In this document: in pieces, positions 18,993 through 28,866 of the stretch
Layout of the letters: every line of letters begins with the position of its first letter
Position numbering within the stretch: the stretch's first letter is position 1
DNA from: Bacteroidales bacterium
Lineage (GTDB): Bacteria > Bacteroidota > Bacteroidia > Bacteroidales > Bacteroidaceae
Direction of reading: 5' to 3'
NCBI GenBank assembly: GCA_004558535.1
Contig: SFCP01000005.1
Coordinates: 18,709 to 82,708, forward strand
DNA length: 64,000 bases
Made by a program: the position numbers and the translations under genes
Notes under the pieces: generated by a model
The model's input: only the letters and a program-made list of their open reading frames with translations
The model's database searches: none
Told to the model about the DNA's origin: nothing

Positions 18993-19000
18993 CAAAAGTA
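18993..19000 (-). promoter_or_regulatory. -7 box upstream of the DUF6242 gene
   Basis: TACTTTTG followed by C on the minus strand, about 95 bases ahead of the start codon. No good TTTG at the usual distance. The box is flanked by two copies of AACTTGAGA-like sequence (direct repeats), which might be an operator. Confidence 0.5.
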
Positions 19001-19264
19001 CGATAAAAATCTCAAGTTGCGGCCTCGCTGCTCATTTTTTCTTATTATTTATGTTTTTTGAACCCTGTGATGGCTGCGGCGTGGGGAGCACCCGGCCGTT
19101 GGGGCGGTCGGTCGGCCTGCGTGCAGTGTATGTCCCCTCTGTCCCCGGCCGGGTGGGGCAGGGGGAGCGGAGAAGCGGCAAATTTTGCCAGCCCTGTCGC
19201 CGGTTGACTTTAACATATATAACCTTTGTTGACACACTGCCGGCTTTGTAGTTTTGCCTGTCGG

Positions 19265-19356
19265 GCACTTGGAAAAAATTACAAAGCACTTGGAAGAAAC
19301 TATCCGGCACTTAGAAAAAACTACAAAGCACTTGGAAAAAACTATCCGGCACTTAG
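19265..19356 (-). repeat. 21-bp tandem repeats in element B
   Basis: On the plus strand, units begin GCACTT at 19265, 19286, 19307, 19328 and 19349, alternating between ...ACTACAAA and ...ACTATCCG endings. They are the reverse complement of the units in element A, matching the reversed orientation of the whole element. Confidence 0.85.
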
Positions 19357-19375
19357 TTTCGGCCCAAAAAGGGGC

Positions 19376-19414
19376 AAAAAGAAAGGAGAAAGCCCCTTGT
19401 GGCAGGCTTCCTCC
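19376..19414 (-). ncRNA. Predicted short hairpin RNA / terminator in element B
   Basis: On the minus strand GGAGGAAGCC pairs with GGCTTTCTCC (10 pairs, one G-U; plus-strand 19385-19414), then TTTCTTTTTG. It lies about 14 bases after the -7 box of the element. The arms are unrelated in sequence to those of copies A and D. Confidence 0.55.
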
Positions 19415-19427
19415 TACGTTGCTACGA

Positions 19428-19459
19428 CAAAGATACAACATTTTTCAGCCAAATCCAAA
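19428..19459 (-). promoter_or_regulatory. Promoter inside element B
   Basis: Minus strand: TTTG (19456-19459), exactly 20 bases, TATCTTTG (19428-19435). Same spacing as in copies A and D. Confidence 0.8.
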
Positions 19460-19667
19460 TCGCGATTTGCCGATTTAACATTTCGCGCGCCAACACAAGG
19501 GGGACGAAAAGGTAGTTACTATGTTAATAAACCATAAGCAGCGGGGAAAATGCCCTTCCCGTAGCAAGCGCCTCGCCGATTATGACTAAATTGCAGCCGG
19601 TGGCGTGGCGTCGGCCCCGGCTGCGCTGCGGCTGCCCCGAAAATCGTCAATCTTAAATCCAAATAGC

Positions 19668-22600
19668 ATGAAAAAAATCCTTACTCTAAGTCTGCTGCTC
19701 GCCGGACTGCTGCTCTGCATGCCGGCGCGGGCCGACGAACCGTTTCGCAAGCACCGGTTCGACCTGTTTCAGGTCCTCCCGCCCGCCGAGGGCAGCATCG
19801 TATTCGTGGGAAACAGCATCACGGACATGCACCCATGGGTCGAGGCTTTCGAAACCGCCGACGGGCAGCCCCTGCCCATCGTCAACCGCGGCGTGTCGGG
19901 CACTTACTCGACCGAGCAGAGCGATAACCTGGAAAGCTACCTGCTCCACCATCCCAAGAAGTTCTTCATGATGATCGGCACGAACGACATCGCCACGAGC
20001 GGAGGCCTGAATTTCCAGCCCGAACAGGTGTTGAACTACGTGAAAAGCATCGTGAAGCGCGTACACATGCGCTCACCGCAGACGAAAGTCTACCTCTACA
20101 GCATCCTGAAGAACCAGACCGGCAACCGTCCCGCCGAGCGCTGGCTCCGGACCAACGAGCTGGTGAAAGCCTTCGTCGACGAGACGGCCGAGGACTGGCT
20201 GCAGTACATCGACCTGTACGACGCGCTGAGCAGCGTGGCCGACGGCGGTGTGTGGAGCTACGACAACCTGCACCTCACGGCGGCTTCCTACCGCATCTGG
20301 TGCGAAGCCATTTGCCCCTATCTGGCCGAGGGTGAGGAATATACCGTACGCACCATTTATCCCGCCGACACCGAGACGAAGCAGAACGCCGGCGGTCTGA
20401 GCACCTCGCACGGCATGCGTGCCACCTACGCCAGCATGTTGCCCGTTCGGGCCGACGACATCCTCTTCTTCGGCGACGAGGAGGTGAAGTGCGGCGAGTG
20501 GAACGAACTCTTCGGCACTCATGCGGTGAAAAACCGCGGTACCGGCTGGGGCTACGGCGGCAGCGTGTCTGTCACCTCGGGCATCGTGGACGCCACCTTT
20601 GCCGAAACGGGCGTCAGCAAGGCTTGTCCCGCGGCTGTCCTGCTCTACACCGGCACCGCCGAGGTGAACGGCACCACCGACATGGCCACCGTCAAGGCTG
20701 ACTACCTGACCCTGGTCAACAAGCTCAAGGCAAATTGCCCCACGGCCAAGATTTACCTGCTCGGCGTGCATCCCGTGAGCAATGCCACGACGAATACGAA
20801 CCGCGTGGCCGTGCTCAACGGCTACCTGGAGGGAATGGCCGACGACCAGGTGCGCTACATTGACACCTACACGCCTTTCCTGAGCAACGGCGTGGCCGAT
20901 ACGCGCTACATCAAGAATACCAATTACCTCTACGCCTTGGGCTATGTGAAAATGGCCGGACTCATTGCCGCTAAGGTCAACGAAGACTTCCCCGGCACGC
21001 TCATCGCACCGACAGAAACCGAGGCCGAGGCACTCCTGGAGCAGGCCGGGCTGCGCAACCAGCTGACCCAGGCCATGGCACAGGGCATGGTGGCGCCCGT
21101 AGGTACGCAGATGGGTGAATACAGCGCCGAGGCGATGCAGAGCTTCCAGGCTGCGGTCGATGCCGCTTCGGCCCGGCTGGCGTCCGGCGAGGCCCTGACA
21201 GCCGCTGAGGTGGAAACCCTCTGCTCGCAGATGCAGACCGCCCTGCTCGCAGCCCTCAACCGCCCCGTGGCAAGTACCGATAGCGAGGAACAGTGGTACC
21301 AGTTCCACTCCGTACGTGCTTCGGACTACTACGTGACCGCCACTGCCGCAGCCGCAGGCGTGGTGGGCGACAATACTACGGCCGAGTATGCGCAGTCCAT
21401 GTGGAAGTTCGTAGATCGCGGCGACGGCTCCTACGACATCGTGAACCGCAAGTACGAGACCTACCTGAACCCCGTGGCCACCTACAACACGCAAATCACC
21501 ACCACCACCGCCGCGCCGGCCAAGGGATGGACGCTGAGCTACGCCAACACCCCGGGCTGCTACATCATCAGCAGTGGCGAGGTGCAGCTGAACCAGACAC
21601 AGGCCGGTTTACAGTACAAGATTTACAACTGGAGCGCCGAGAGCACCCTTGGACAGGACCGGAGCGACGCGGGTTGCCAGTTCTATATCAACGAGGCCCC
21701 CTCGCCCATCGAGGAACCCCAGCCCGATGAAACGATAAGCTACACCATCAGCAAGACCACAGGAGATCTGTACAACTCCAACGGCACCGCGAACGCCACC
21801 TACAACCGTGATTGGAAAAGCACAGCCACCCCGCAGCTCACCTTCGTCAGCAATGCCAACAATATGAGCTGGGCGAACGACGACATCCAGCTGATGAGCG
21901 GCTCGGCCGGTTCGGCGACCTACACACTCACTGCCCCGACCGGCTATGTGGTCGACAGCTACTCCTTCAACGTGGTCAACAACAACCACAATACCGGCCT
22001 GACCCTCGCCTACGAGGACGGCACGAGCTGCATCACCTCCACGACCGCCCAAAGCCGCAGTCGCAGCGGCATCGGCGAATCTGCCGTCACCTTCACCCTG
22101 ACGGGTACGAACGGCAAGGGCGTCCTGCTCACCAACTTCAACGTCACGGTGAAAACGTCCGCCTCCACGGGTCCGCAGCGCCCCGAAATCAGCACCGAGG
22201 GCAACGAGCATTGGTACTACATCACCAGCGCTTCGACCAAAGCCTACTGCGCCGGTAAGGTGATGTACTATGATGCCGCCATCGACCGTATGCGTTTCGG
22301 CAGCAAAACCTTTGCGCCCGACTATGTATGGAGCTTCTGGGAGCAGAACGGCAAGCTGGCCATCCGAAGCTACAACGGCGACTACATCGGTACCGCCGGT
22401 GCGGGCACAGGCTCCTCTACGCAGTTCGGACGAAGCGAGACGCCCAACTACTCCTATACTATAAATGACGCCTTCGGCTACTTCACCATCAAGGACAATG
22501 CTGTGGAGCTCCATGCCCAGGAGGCCGGCGCCGTCATCGTGCGCTGGGCCGCCGCCGAGGGAGGCGCATCGCTCTGGAAGTTCGAAGCCGTCGACATGAC

Positions 22601-24371
22601 CAACGCCCAGGCCGCACTGAGTGCTACCTCCGTGAAACAAGGCAAGGTGACCACTGGTATCGGCAACCGCAACCAGCCCATCGTCCGCGCCACGCTGCTC
22701 GTCAGTGGCCTGACCGGTGCGCCCGAGTTGCAGAGCGTCAGCGGTAAAGTCGTGGCCGATGACCTGAAAGACGTGGTCGGCGTCAAGGCTTACGTGGCTA
22801 CCAACGACCGCGAGCTCTTCGTGGACGAAGAGGGACGGATGCCGTGGCGCGAAGAGAACGGACAACTCTTCGGCGAGGCTGCTACCGTGGCCGCCGACGG
22901 CTCCTACACCATCACGGGTACGGCTGCGCTGCAACCCGGCGAGAACTACCTGTGGATTGCCTTCGACATAGCCGACGATGCTACCGAGGGAAATACCGTT
23001 GATGCCACGATAACCGGCTACACCGTGGACGGAAGCCTGCGCAACGAGCCGAACGGCAATCCCAACTACGCCGCCACCATCTTCCTCTCCGAGGGAGCGG
23101 CCCTCATGCCCTATGACTGCGGCTCGCGCTACTACCGCATTCCCGCCATCACGACAGTCAAGAAAAAACTGGCCGACGGAAGTGTCGTTGACCGCCTGGT
23201 GGTGCTGACTGACGACCGCCTGCAGCACAACGGCGACCTGCCCAACCACGTCTATGTCGTGGCACAGTACAGCGATGACCTCGGCCGTAGCTGGTCGCAG
23301 CCGGTTCGCGTGGCCGGAACGCCCGAACTGGGCGGCGACTACGGACATGGCGACGCCTCCATCGTCACCGATCGCCGCAACGGACACATTATCGGCATCA
23401 TGACGTCGGCCGGAACGTACGGCAAGGGCTTTTGGGCCTCCACGGCCGCCCAGCCGATGCTCTGGAAGACCATCACAAGTGAAGACGGCGGCGAGACGTG
23501 GAGCATCCCGACCGACCATACGAAGAGCCTGTACGGAGTGGGAAGTCCCAATCCTACGTGGAAGGGCGGATTCTCCGGCTCGGGCGCGGCACTGCAAAAG
23601 CGCGACGGCACACTGGTGTCGAGTTTCGTGAACCGCGATGCGAACGACGTGCGCAATTTCCACTTCTTCATGAGCAAGGACGGCGGTGCATCCTGGTACG
23701 TCAGCGGCACAAGCGGCACGACCAACGCCGACGAACCGAAAACCTTGGAGCGGAACAACGGCGACCTGTCGATATTCGTGCGTGCAAGCGGATATAACTA
23801 CCACAACGTGACGAGCGACGACGGCCAGACGTGGCACTATGCGCCCGAAACCCGCTTCACTTCCGGTATCAGCGGCACAGCCTGTGACGGCGAGTACATG
23901 ACGTGGTGCTCTACGCTGGATGGAAACGCCTGGGACATTGCGCTGGAAACTTTGCCCAACAGTAGTAGCCGCGAAAACGTAAGTATTTGCCTCTCGACCG
24001 ACGAGGGCGAAACTTTTGGCGCGCCCAAGACGATCTGTCCTTGGTCTTCAGGCTACAGCACCGCCGTGGTACTGCCCGACGGAACGCTCGGCGTTTACTA
24101 CGAAGAGGACGGCTATTACAACAGCGCCAACTACGTGTTGCGCTTCGTGCGCTTCAGCCTGGACTGGGCCTCGAACGGAATGTACAAGTTCACCGAGGAC
24201 AATCCCTTCCACCCCATCCCGTCGGCCGATTATACGGGTGTAGCAGGCGTGACTGCCGGAAAGAATGCACCGGAGGCTACCTACGACCTGCAGGGCCGCC
24301 GCGTGGAGAACGTACGTACGCCCGGCGTCTACATCAAGGGCGGCAAGAAAGTGCTGATCAGCCGGCCGTAG
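19668..24371 (+). CDS. Large secreted SGNH esterase / GH33 sialidase
   Basis: Predicted secreted enzyme of 1567 residues that releases sialic acid from host glycans, probably with its own sialate O-acetylesterase. The start is MKKILTLSLLLAGLLLC at 19668; the frame is open upstream but lacks a signal peptide there. Order: signal peptide; SGNH hydrolase (GNSITD about 47, GTND about 104, DNLHLT about 198); a second SGNH-like fold (about 260-445) whose key motifs are altered (FFGDEEV, YTGTAEVNG); a helical FIVAR-like stretch (450-534); beta-rich modules (545-1000); sialidase N-terminal domain; GH33 propeller with YRIPAI near 1156 and five Asp boxes (SDDLGRSW, SEDGGETW, SKDGGASW, SDDGQTW, STDEGETF). 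The end, YDLQGRRVENVRTPGVYIKG, is a common Bacteroidetes tail. Not part of an operon. Confidence 0.92.
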   Translation: MKKILTLSLLLAGLLLCMPARADEPFRKHRFDLFQVLPPAEGSIVFVGNSITDMHPWVEAFETADGQPLPIVNRGVSGTYSTEQSDNLESYLLHHPKKFFMMIGTNDIATSGGLNFQPEQVLNYVKSIVKRVHMRSPQTKVYLYSILKNQTGNRPAERWLRTNELVKAFVDETAEDWLQYIDLYDALSSVADGGVWSYDNLHLTAASYRIWCEAICPYLAEGEEYTVRTIYPADTETKQNAGGLSTSHGMRATYASMLPVRADDILFFGDEEVKCGEWNELFGTHAVKNRGTGWGYGGSVSVTSGIVDATFAETGVSKACPAAVLLYTGTAEVNGTTDMATVKADYLTLVNKLKANCPTAKIYLLGVHPVSNATTNTNRVAVLNGYLEGMADDQVRYIDTYTPFLSNGVADTRYIKNTNYLYALGYVKMAGLIAAKVNEDFPGTLIAPTETEAEALLEQAGLRNQLTQAMAQGMVAPVGTQMGEYSAEAMQSFQAAVDAASARLASGEALTAAEVETLCSQMQTALLAALNRPVASTDSEEQWYQFHSVRASDYYVTATAAAAGVVGDNTTAEYAQSMWKFVDRGDGSYDIVNRKYETYLNPVATYNTQITTTTAAPAKGWTLSYANTPGCYIISSGEVQLNQTQAGLQYKIYNWSAESTLGQDRSDAGCQFYINEAPSPIEEPQPDETISYTISKTTGDLYNSNGTANATYNRDWKSTATPQLTFVSNANNMSWANDDIQLMSGSAGSATYTLTAPTGYVVDSYSFNVVNNNHNTGLTLAYEDGTSCITSTTAQSRSRSGIGESAVTFTLTGTNGKGVLLTNFNVTVKTSASTGPQRPEISTEGNEHWYYITSASTKAYCAGKVMYYDAAIDRMRFGSKTFAPDYVWSFWEQNGKLAIRSYNGDYIGTAGAGTGSSTQFGRSETPNYSYTINDAFGYFTIKDNAVELHAQEAGAVIVRWAAAEGGASLWKFEAVDMTNAQAALSATSVKQGKVTTGIGNRNQPIVRATLLVSGLTGAPELQSVSGKVVADDLKDVVGVKAYVATNDRELFVDEEGRMPWREENGQLFGEAATVAADGSYTITGTAALQPGENYLWIAFDIADDATEGNTVDATITGYTVDGSLRNEPNGNPNYAATIFLSEGAALMPYDCGSRYYRIPAITTVKKKLADGSVVDRLVVLTDDRLQHNGDLPNHVYVVAQYSDDLGRSWSQPVRVAGTPELGGDYGHGDASIVTDRRNGHIIGIMTSAGTYGKGFWASTAAQPMLWKTITSEDGGETWSIPTDHTKSLYGVGSPNPTWKGGFSGSGAALQKRDGTLVSSFVNRDANDVRNFHFFMSKDGGASWYVSGTSGTTNADEPKTLERNNGDLSIFVRASGYNYHNVTSDDGQTWHYAPETRFTSGISGTACDGEYMTWCSTLDGNAWDIALETLPNSSSRENVSICLSTDEGETFGAPKTICPWSSGYSTAVVLPDGTLGVYYEEDGYYNSANYVLRFVRFSLDWASNGMYKFTEDNPFHPIPSADYTGVAGVTAGKNAPEATYDLQGRRVENVRTPGVYIKGGKKVLISRP

Positions 24372-24394
24372 CGAGCGGAAACGACATAACTGAA

Positions 24395-24428
24395 AACGCG
24401 GGAGCTTCTCGATGGAAGCTCCCGCGTT
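24395..24428 (-). terminator. Terminator between sialidase and efflux operon
   Basis: Perfect 14-base arms, AACGCGGGAGCTTC and GAAGCTCCCGCGTT. On the minus strand it is followed by a run of four Ts, so it ends the efflux operon. The strong stem may also stop sialidase transcripts. Confidence 0.75.
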
Positions 24429-24469
24429 GCGTTGGTGCTGTGTCCGACCCGGCGGCCGCCGGGTCGGAC

Positions 24470-25651
24470 TTATTCGTAGCCGAGCGGCAGGTCGAGCACC
24501 GCACTGTGGTATTCGTACTCGGCTTGTCGCAGCTGGTCGGCCGCATCAAAGTATTCGTTCAATTCATCCACGAATTCGAGGACGGAAATCTGGCCGCCGG
24601 CCAGCGCTTTCTCCAGCAATTCCGCATTGCTCGACTCGGTAAACGCACGGCGGTACGTCTCGGCCACCTGTCGCAGGCCATGTACGCGCCGGAAAAGCTG
24701 CTCCGCTTCCGTCTGTTGCCTGAGTTGGACATCCTCGCGCCTGATTTCGGCCGCCGTAATGGCTGCTTTGGCACTGCGCAACCGGCTTTTCGTGTTCCAC
24801 AGAGGGATGGTAATGCCCACGGTAATGCCTTGCAGGTGCTCGCCGAACGTCTTTTCGCGCATGTAGCCTACGGCCAGTGACGGCCAGTTGCCTGCGCGGG
24901 TCAGCGCCAACTGACTTCGGCTCAACTCCACTTCCCCTGCGGCGGCGGAAATGGCCGGCAGTGTGCCGCGGATGCTTTGCCACCAGTCGGAAAAGCTCTC
25001 CGGCAGCTCGAGCGGCGCGGGAAATTCCGCACAAGTAAAGGATAGCGGCTCGCCGCCGTTCAGTCCGGTCAAGCGGGTCAGGAGCAGGTCGCGCTCCGCG
25101 CTTACCGTTTGGATTTGGGCTTGCAGCAGGAGCATGTTCCGGCTTACTTTATTGTACTCCAACTGCGTTCCTTCGCCCTCGTCAAGCTTTCGTTGCTCCG
25201 CGACAAGCGCTGTCTCCAAATGCTTGCGCCGGTGCTCCAACTGGGCAAGCTGCGCGTTGGCGTTGGTCAGGTCCAGCAGGCAGCGGCGGGCTTCCAGTAG
25301 CACCTCGCGGCGGGCTTCGCGCAGATTTTCGTCCACCAGGTTGTTCCGGCAGGCCGCCACGCGTCGTTTCTTTCCCAGCAGGGTGCCCCAATCCAGGGGT
25401 TGTATCGCCTTGAAGTCGCGGCGGTCGCTCACGCCTTGGGGGCTGCCCCACAACTGGTTGAACTCTAATTCCGGATCATCCAAGGACAGATCTGCGCGGT
25501 TCTCGGCTTTTTCCGCCTCGGCGGCAGCTCGCAGGGCCTTGAGGGCCGTATTGTTTTGTTCGATGGCTTGCAGGGTTTGCGCAAAGTCGTCCTGGGCCGA
25601 CATGCTGCCCACGCAGAGGGCAGCCGAAAGGAGGATAAATATTTTTCTCAT
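24470..25651 (-). CDS. TolC-family outer membrane efflux protein (CusC/CzcC-like)
   Basis: Outer-membrane channel of a tripartite metal efflux pump, 393 residues. The start is MRKIFILLSAALCVGSMSAQ at 25651; the longer open frame adds no signal. The mature protein is mostly long coiled helices (ALKALRAAAEAEKAENRADLS; QLAQLEHRRKHLETALVAE; AKAAITAAEIRREDVQLRQQ) with short strands such as PSLAVGYMREKTFG and GITVGITIPLWN, the usual two-fold TolC layout. Last gene of the minus-strand operon DUF6769-CusB-CusA-CusC, 64 bases after the pump gene and followed by a terminator. Confidence 0.9.
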   Translation of the reverse strand: MRKIFILLSAALCVGSMSAQDDFAQTLQAIEQNNTALKALRAAAEAEKAENRADLSLDDPELEFNQLWGSPQGVSDRRDFKAIQPLDWGTLLGKKRRVAACRNNLVDENLREARREVLLEARRCLLDLTNANAQLAQLEHRRKHLETALVAEQRKLDEGEGTQLEYNKVSRNMLLLQAQIQTVSAERDLLLTRLTGLNGGEPLSFTCAEFPAPLELPESFSDWWQSIRGTLPAISAAAGEVELSRSQLALTRAGNWPSLAVGYMREKTFGEHLQGITVGITIPLWNTKSRLRSAKAAITAAEIRREDVQLRQQTEAEQLFRRVHGLRQVAETYRRAFTESSNAELLEKALAGGQISVLEFVDELNEYFDAADQLRQAEYEYHSAVLDLPLGYE

Positions 25652-25715
25652 TGGGTCTGTGTTTTTTAGCAAGGATATAGGGGAAACGAAGTCTGTCATG
25701 GTTTCCCCTATATGC

Positions 25716-28700
25716 CTATTGCTTGCGCGGCAGGCCGGCTTTCAGGAACATGATGGGGATGACAAATCCGTTCAGGAGGGTGGAGGTGAAAAGTCCGCCC
25801 AAGATGACCACTGCCATCGGGCTTTGTATTTCGTTTCCGGGCAGACCTGCGCCCAGCACCATGGGAATCAGGGCCAGCGCCGAGGTCAGTGCAGTCATCA
25901 GGATGGGGTTGAGGCGGTCGGTCGAGCCTTGGAGTACGCTCTCTTCGGGCGAAAGGCCCCGCGCCATAAGGTCGTTGTAGCGCGCGATGAGCAGCAGGCC
26001 GTTGCGTGTGGCGATGCCGAAGAGTGAGATGAAGCCGATAATCGCCGGTATGCTGATGATACCACTCGTCATTCGCACTGCCAGGATGCCGCCAATCAGC
26101 GCCAGTGGCAGGTTGAGCAGGACTACAGCCGCCTGGCGGGCACTTCGGAATTGATTGTAGAGCAGCAGGAAGATAATGAGTACGGCAAAGACCGATGCGA
26201 TAAGGAGTGTGCGCGAAGCAGCCTGCTCGCTCTCAAACTGTCCGCCGTATTCCACGTGATAACCTTGGGGGAGGTTGATCTGATTGACCTTTTCGCGGAT
26301 GTCGTGGACGGCACCGTGCAGATCGCGTCCTGCCACGTTGGCCGAGACGACCACTTTGCGCGCCGCGTTCTCGCGATTGACGGTGTTGGGTCCGACCGAG
26401 GAAATCACATCGGCCACATTGCCCAATTCCACCTTGCCGCTGTCGGTATCGAGGAGCAGGTGGCGCACATCCTCGATGCTTTGGCGGCTGCCGTCGGCTA
26501 CTTTGAGCACCACGTCAAAGGTTTGGTTGCCTTCGTAGACCTGCGAGACGGTCCGTCCGGCCAGCAGCGTGCTCACGGCTTCGCCAAAGGCAGGCAGCGA
26601 AATGCCGTAGCGCGCCAGCATCTCCCTGCGCGGCACAATCTTCAGCTGCGGGCGTTCCACTTGCTGCTCCACATTGATGTCGGTCAGGCCCGGGATGTCT
26701 GCGATGGCCTCGCGGATTTCTCCTGCATAGTCATAGAGGCGGTTCAGGTCCGGTCCGAAGACTTTGATGGCGATGGCAGCGCGTGTTCCCGAGAGCATGG
26801 CATCGATTCGGTGGGTGATGGGTGCGCCCACCTCGACGCTGATGCCCGGTATCCGGCCGAGGCGTTCGCGCACGTCGGCCATCAGTTCTTCGCGACTGCG
26901 GTCGCCGAGTTCGTAGGGCACTTCCAGTTCCGAATTGTTCACGCCCAGTGCGTGCTCATCCAGTTCTGCGCGTCCCGTCTTCCTGCCCACGGCCTTTACC
27001 TCGGGAATTTCGAGCAAGGCTCGTTCGGCTTGTCGTCCCAAACTGTCGGATTCGGGCAACGAAATGCCCGGCAGTGTGCTGATACCGATAGTCAGTGAGC
27101 CCTCGTTGAAGGGCGGGAGGAAATTGCGGCCCAGCGTGAAGAACAGTCCCACCGCTACGAGCAGGGCCACCCCTGCTGCGGCGAGCACCGGGCGGTAATG
27201 GCGGAGGCAGGCCCCGAGTGCGCGCCGGTAGGCCGCTTTCAGTTTTCGCGCCACCCAGGCTTCCTGCGCGGTGCTGCTGCCGGGTGTCGTCTCTTCCCCT
27301 TCAGCGCTTTCCTGTCGCTTGCTTTTTCTGCGCTTCCCCCGTTCCAGTACATAGCTGCACAGGACCGGTGTGAGCGTCAGGGCCACTAATGTCGAGGCGC
27401 AGAGAGCCACGATGAACGCGATGCCCAGCGGGCGGAGCATACGGCCCTCCATGCCCGACAGGAAGAAGAGTGGCAGAAATCCCGCCACGATTATCAGTGT
27501 CGAATTGAGAATGGGCATGCGCACCTCTCGGGATGCGTCGTAGATGACGCTCAGCCGGGTGCGCTGCCTGCCGGGTGGGAGCGCGCGGTTCTCGCGCAGG
27601 CGGCGGAAGACGTTCTCGACGTCCACAATAGCGTCGTCCACCAGCGAACCGATGGCTATGCAGAGGCCGCCCAGGCTCATCGTGTTGATGGTAAGTCCCA
27701 TGCAGTGGAGCGCGATGAGCGAAATCAGCAGTGCGAGCGGGATGGTGATGACCGAAATCAGCGTGGTGCGGAAATTCATCAGGAAGAGGAAGAGCACCAG
27801 TACCACGAAGATGCCGCCCTCAATCAGGGCGTTGCGCACGTTGCGTATGGAGTTTTCGATAAAGCGGGACTGGCGGTAGACGTCGGTCTCGATTTTTACG
27901 TCGCGGGGCAGGGTGGTCTGCACTTCTGCCAGGGTGCGGTCCAGCGCCTCGGTCAGTTCGATGGTCCCTGTGCGGGGCTGTTTTGTCACGGTCAGTATGA
28001 CGGCTTCGCGGCCGTCCTTTGCGGCCGTTCCGGTGCGTGGCAGGCGGTCGCCCACCCTGATTTCGGCCACCGATTCCAGGGTGACGGGTCCGTCGGGCGT
28101 AGTTCGCACCAGCGCTTGGCGCAGGTCGTCGATACGGTCGGTACTCAGGATGGCACGAATCAGGTATTCGTTGCCGTATTCGTAGAGTACGCCGCCCGAA
28201 GTGTTGCGGTTGAATCCCTCGACGGCGGCTGCGACTTCCCCGAGGCTGACTTCGTAGTGACGCATGCGTTCGGGGCTGAGCAGTATCTGGTACTCCTTGA
28301 CGTCGCCGCCCAGCACGGACACTTGTGCCACGCCGCCGGTGCTTAGCAGGCGCGGGCGGATTTCATAGTCCGCCATTGTGCGGAGGTCGCGCAGCGAGGT
28401 AGAGTCGGCTGTCAGCGCCACAATCATCACCTCTCCGAGGATGGACGATTGCGGTCCCATGGTGGGATTGCCCGCTTCGGCCGGTAGTTCGTCGCGCACG
28501 GCTGCCAGTTTCTCGGCCACGGTCTGGCGCGCTATATATATATCGGTATCCCAATCAAATTCCACCCATACGATGGAAAATCCCGTCGTCGACGAGGAGC
28601 GTACGCGGCGCACACCGGCTGCGCCGTTGACGGCGGTTTCGATGGGGTAGGTGATGAGGCGTTCCACCTCCTCGGGGGCCATGCCTCCCGCCTCGGTCAT

Positions 28701-28847
28701 GATGGCCACGGTGGGTGCGTTGAGATCCGGGAAGACGTCCACTTCCGTCCGGGACGTGCTGATGCTGCCTGCAATGGCCAGCAGTACGGCCGCCATCACG
28801 ATGAGCAGGCGGTGGTGCAGGGAAAAGCGGATGATACGGTTCAGCAT
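25716..28847 (-). CDS. Heavy-metal efflux RND transporter (CusA/CzcA family)
   Basis: Inner-membrane proton-driven pump of the HME-RND group, 1043 residues. The start MLNRIIRFSLHHRLLIVMAA at 28847 is the family N-terminus. Diagnostic segments: TEVDVFPDLNAPTVAIMTEA, the transmembrane helix IGSLVDDAIVDVENVFRRL with the charged residues of HME pumps, and FISLFGIATRNGLLLIARYN in the second half. About twelve membrane spans and two large periplasmic loops are visible. A Lys/Arg/Glu-rich cytoplasmic loop near residues 525-560 is variable. The ion cannot be named with certainty; Cu/Ag or Zn/Co/Cd are the options. It starts 19 bases after the adaptor gene. Confidence 0.93.
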   Translation of the reverse strand: MLNRIIRFSLHHRLLIVMAAVLLAIAGSISTSRTEVDVFPDLNAPTVAIMTEAGGMAPEEVERLITYPIETAVNGAAGVRRVRSSSTTGFSIVWVEFDWDTDIYIARQTVAEKLAAVRDELPAEAGNPTMGPQSSILGEVMIVALTADSTSLRDLRTMADYEIRPRLLSTGGVAQVSVLGGDVKEYQILLSPERMRHYEVSLGEVAAAVEGFNRNTSGGVLYEYGNEYLIRAILSTDRIDDLRQALVRTTPDGPVTLESVAEIRVGDRLPRTGTAAKDGREAVILTVTKQPRTGTIELTEALDRTLAEVQTTLPRDVKIETDVYRQSRFIENSIRNVRNALIEGGIFVVLVLFLFLMNFRTTLISVITIPLALLISLIALHCMGLTINTMSLGGLCIAIGSLVDDAIVDVENVFRRLRENRALPPGRQRTRLSVIYDASREVRMPILNSTLIIVAGFLPLFFLSGMEGRMLRPLGIAFIVALCASTLVALTLTPVLCSYVLERGKRRKSKRQESAEGEETTPGSSTAQEAWVARKLKAAYRRALGACLRHYRPVLAAAGVALLVAVGLFFTLGRNFLPPFNEGSLTIGISTLPGISLPESDSLGRQAERALLEIPEVKAVGRKTGRAELDEHALGVNNSELEVPYELGDRSREELMADVRERLGRIPGISVEVGAPITHRIDAMLSGTRAAIAIKVFGPDLNRLYDYAGEIREAIADIPGLTDINVEQQVERPQLKIVPRREMLARYGISLPAFGEAVSTLLAGRTVSQVYEGNQTFDVVLKVADGSRQSIEDVRHLLLDTDSGKVELGNVADVISSVGPNTVNRENAARKVVVSANVAGRDLHGAVHDIREKVNQINLPQGYHVEYGGQFESEQAASRTLLIASVFAVLIIFLLLYNQFRSARQAAVVLLNLPLALIGGILAVRMTSGIISIPAIIGFISLFGIATRNGLLLIARYNDLMARGLSPEESVLQGSTDRLNPILMTALTSALALIPMVLGAGLPGNEIQSPMAVVILGGLFTSTLLNGFVIPIMFLKAGLPRKQ

Positions 28848-28866
28848 ATTCGTTCTCCTCCCTGCT

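Larger units (their letters stand above)
19208..19490 (-). repeat. Dispersed promoter-hairpin-21 bp repeat element, copy B
   Basis: Read on the minus strand it has the same parts and order as element A: CGCGCGAAATGTTAA, -33/-7 promoter, hairpin, TTTCTTTTTGCCCC, 21-bp units, and GTTATATATGTTAAAG at the far edge. It fills most of the gap between the divergent DUF6242 and sialidase genes. The frame at 19254-19478 that runs through it encodes only heptads of the KHLEKTT type and is not supported as a gene. The remainder (19491-19667) is the sialidase leader, with a small GGGGAA/TTCCC hairpin near 19538 and no clear promoter. Confidence 0.75.

Noticed and set aside
19254..19478. A possible coiled-coil peptide (repeated KHLEKTT-type heptads)
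   Set aside because: The 21-bp units give a seven-residue periodicity by length alone. At locus C the same units are 20-22 bases long and break every frame, and start and end are not conserved between loci.
21609..23837. A 742-residue minus-strand frame opposite the sialidase
   Set aside because: Antisense shadow created by the GC-rich sialidase gene; no signal peptide or domain.
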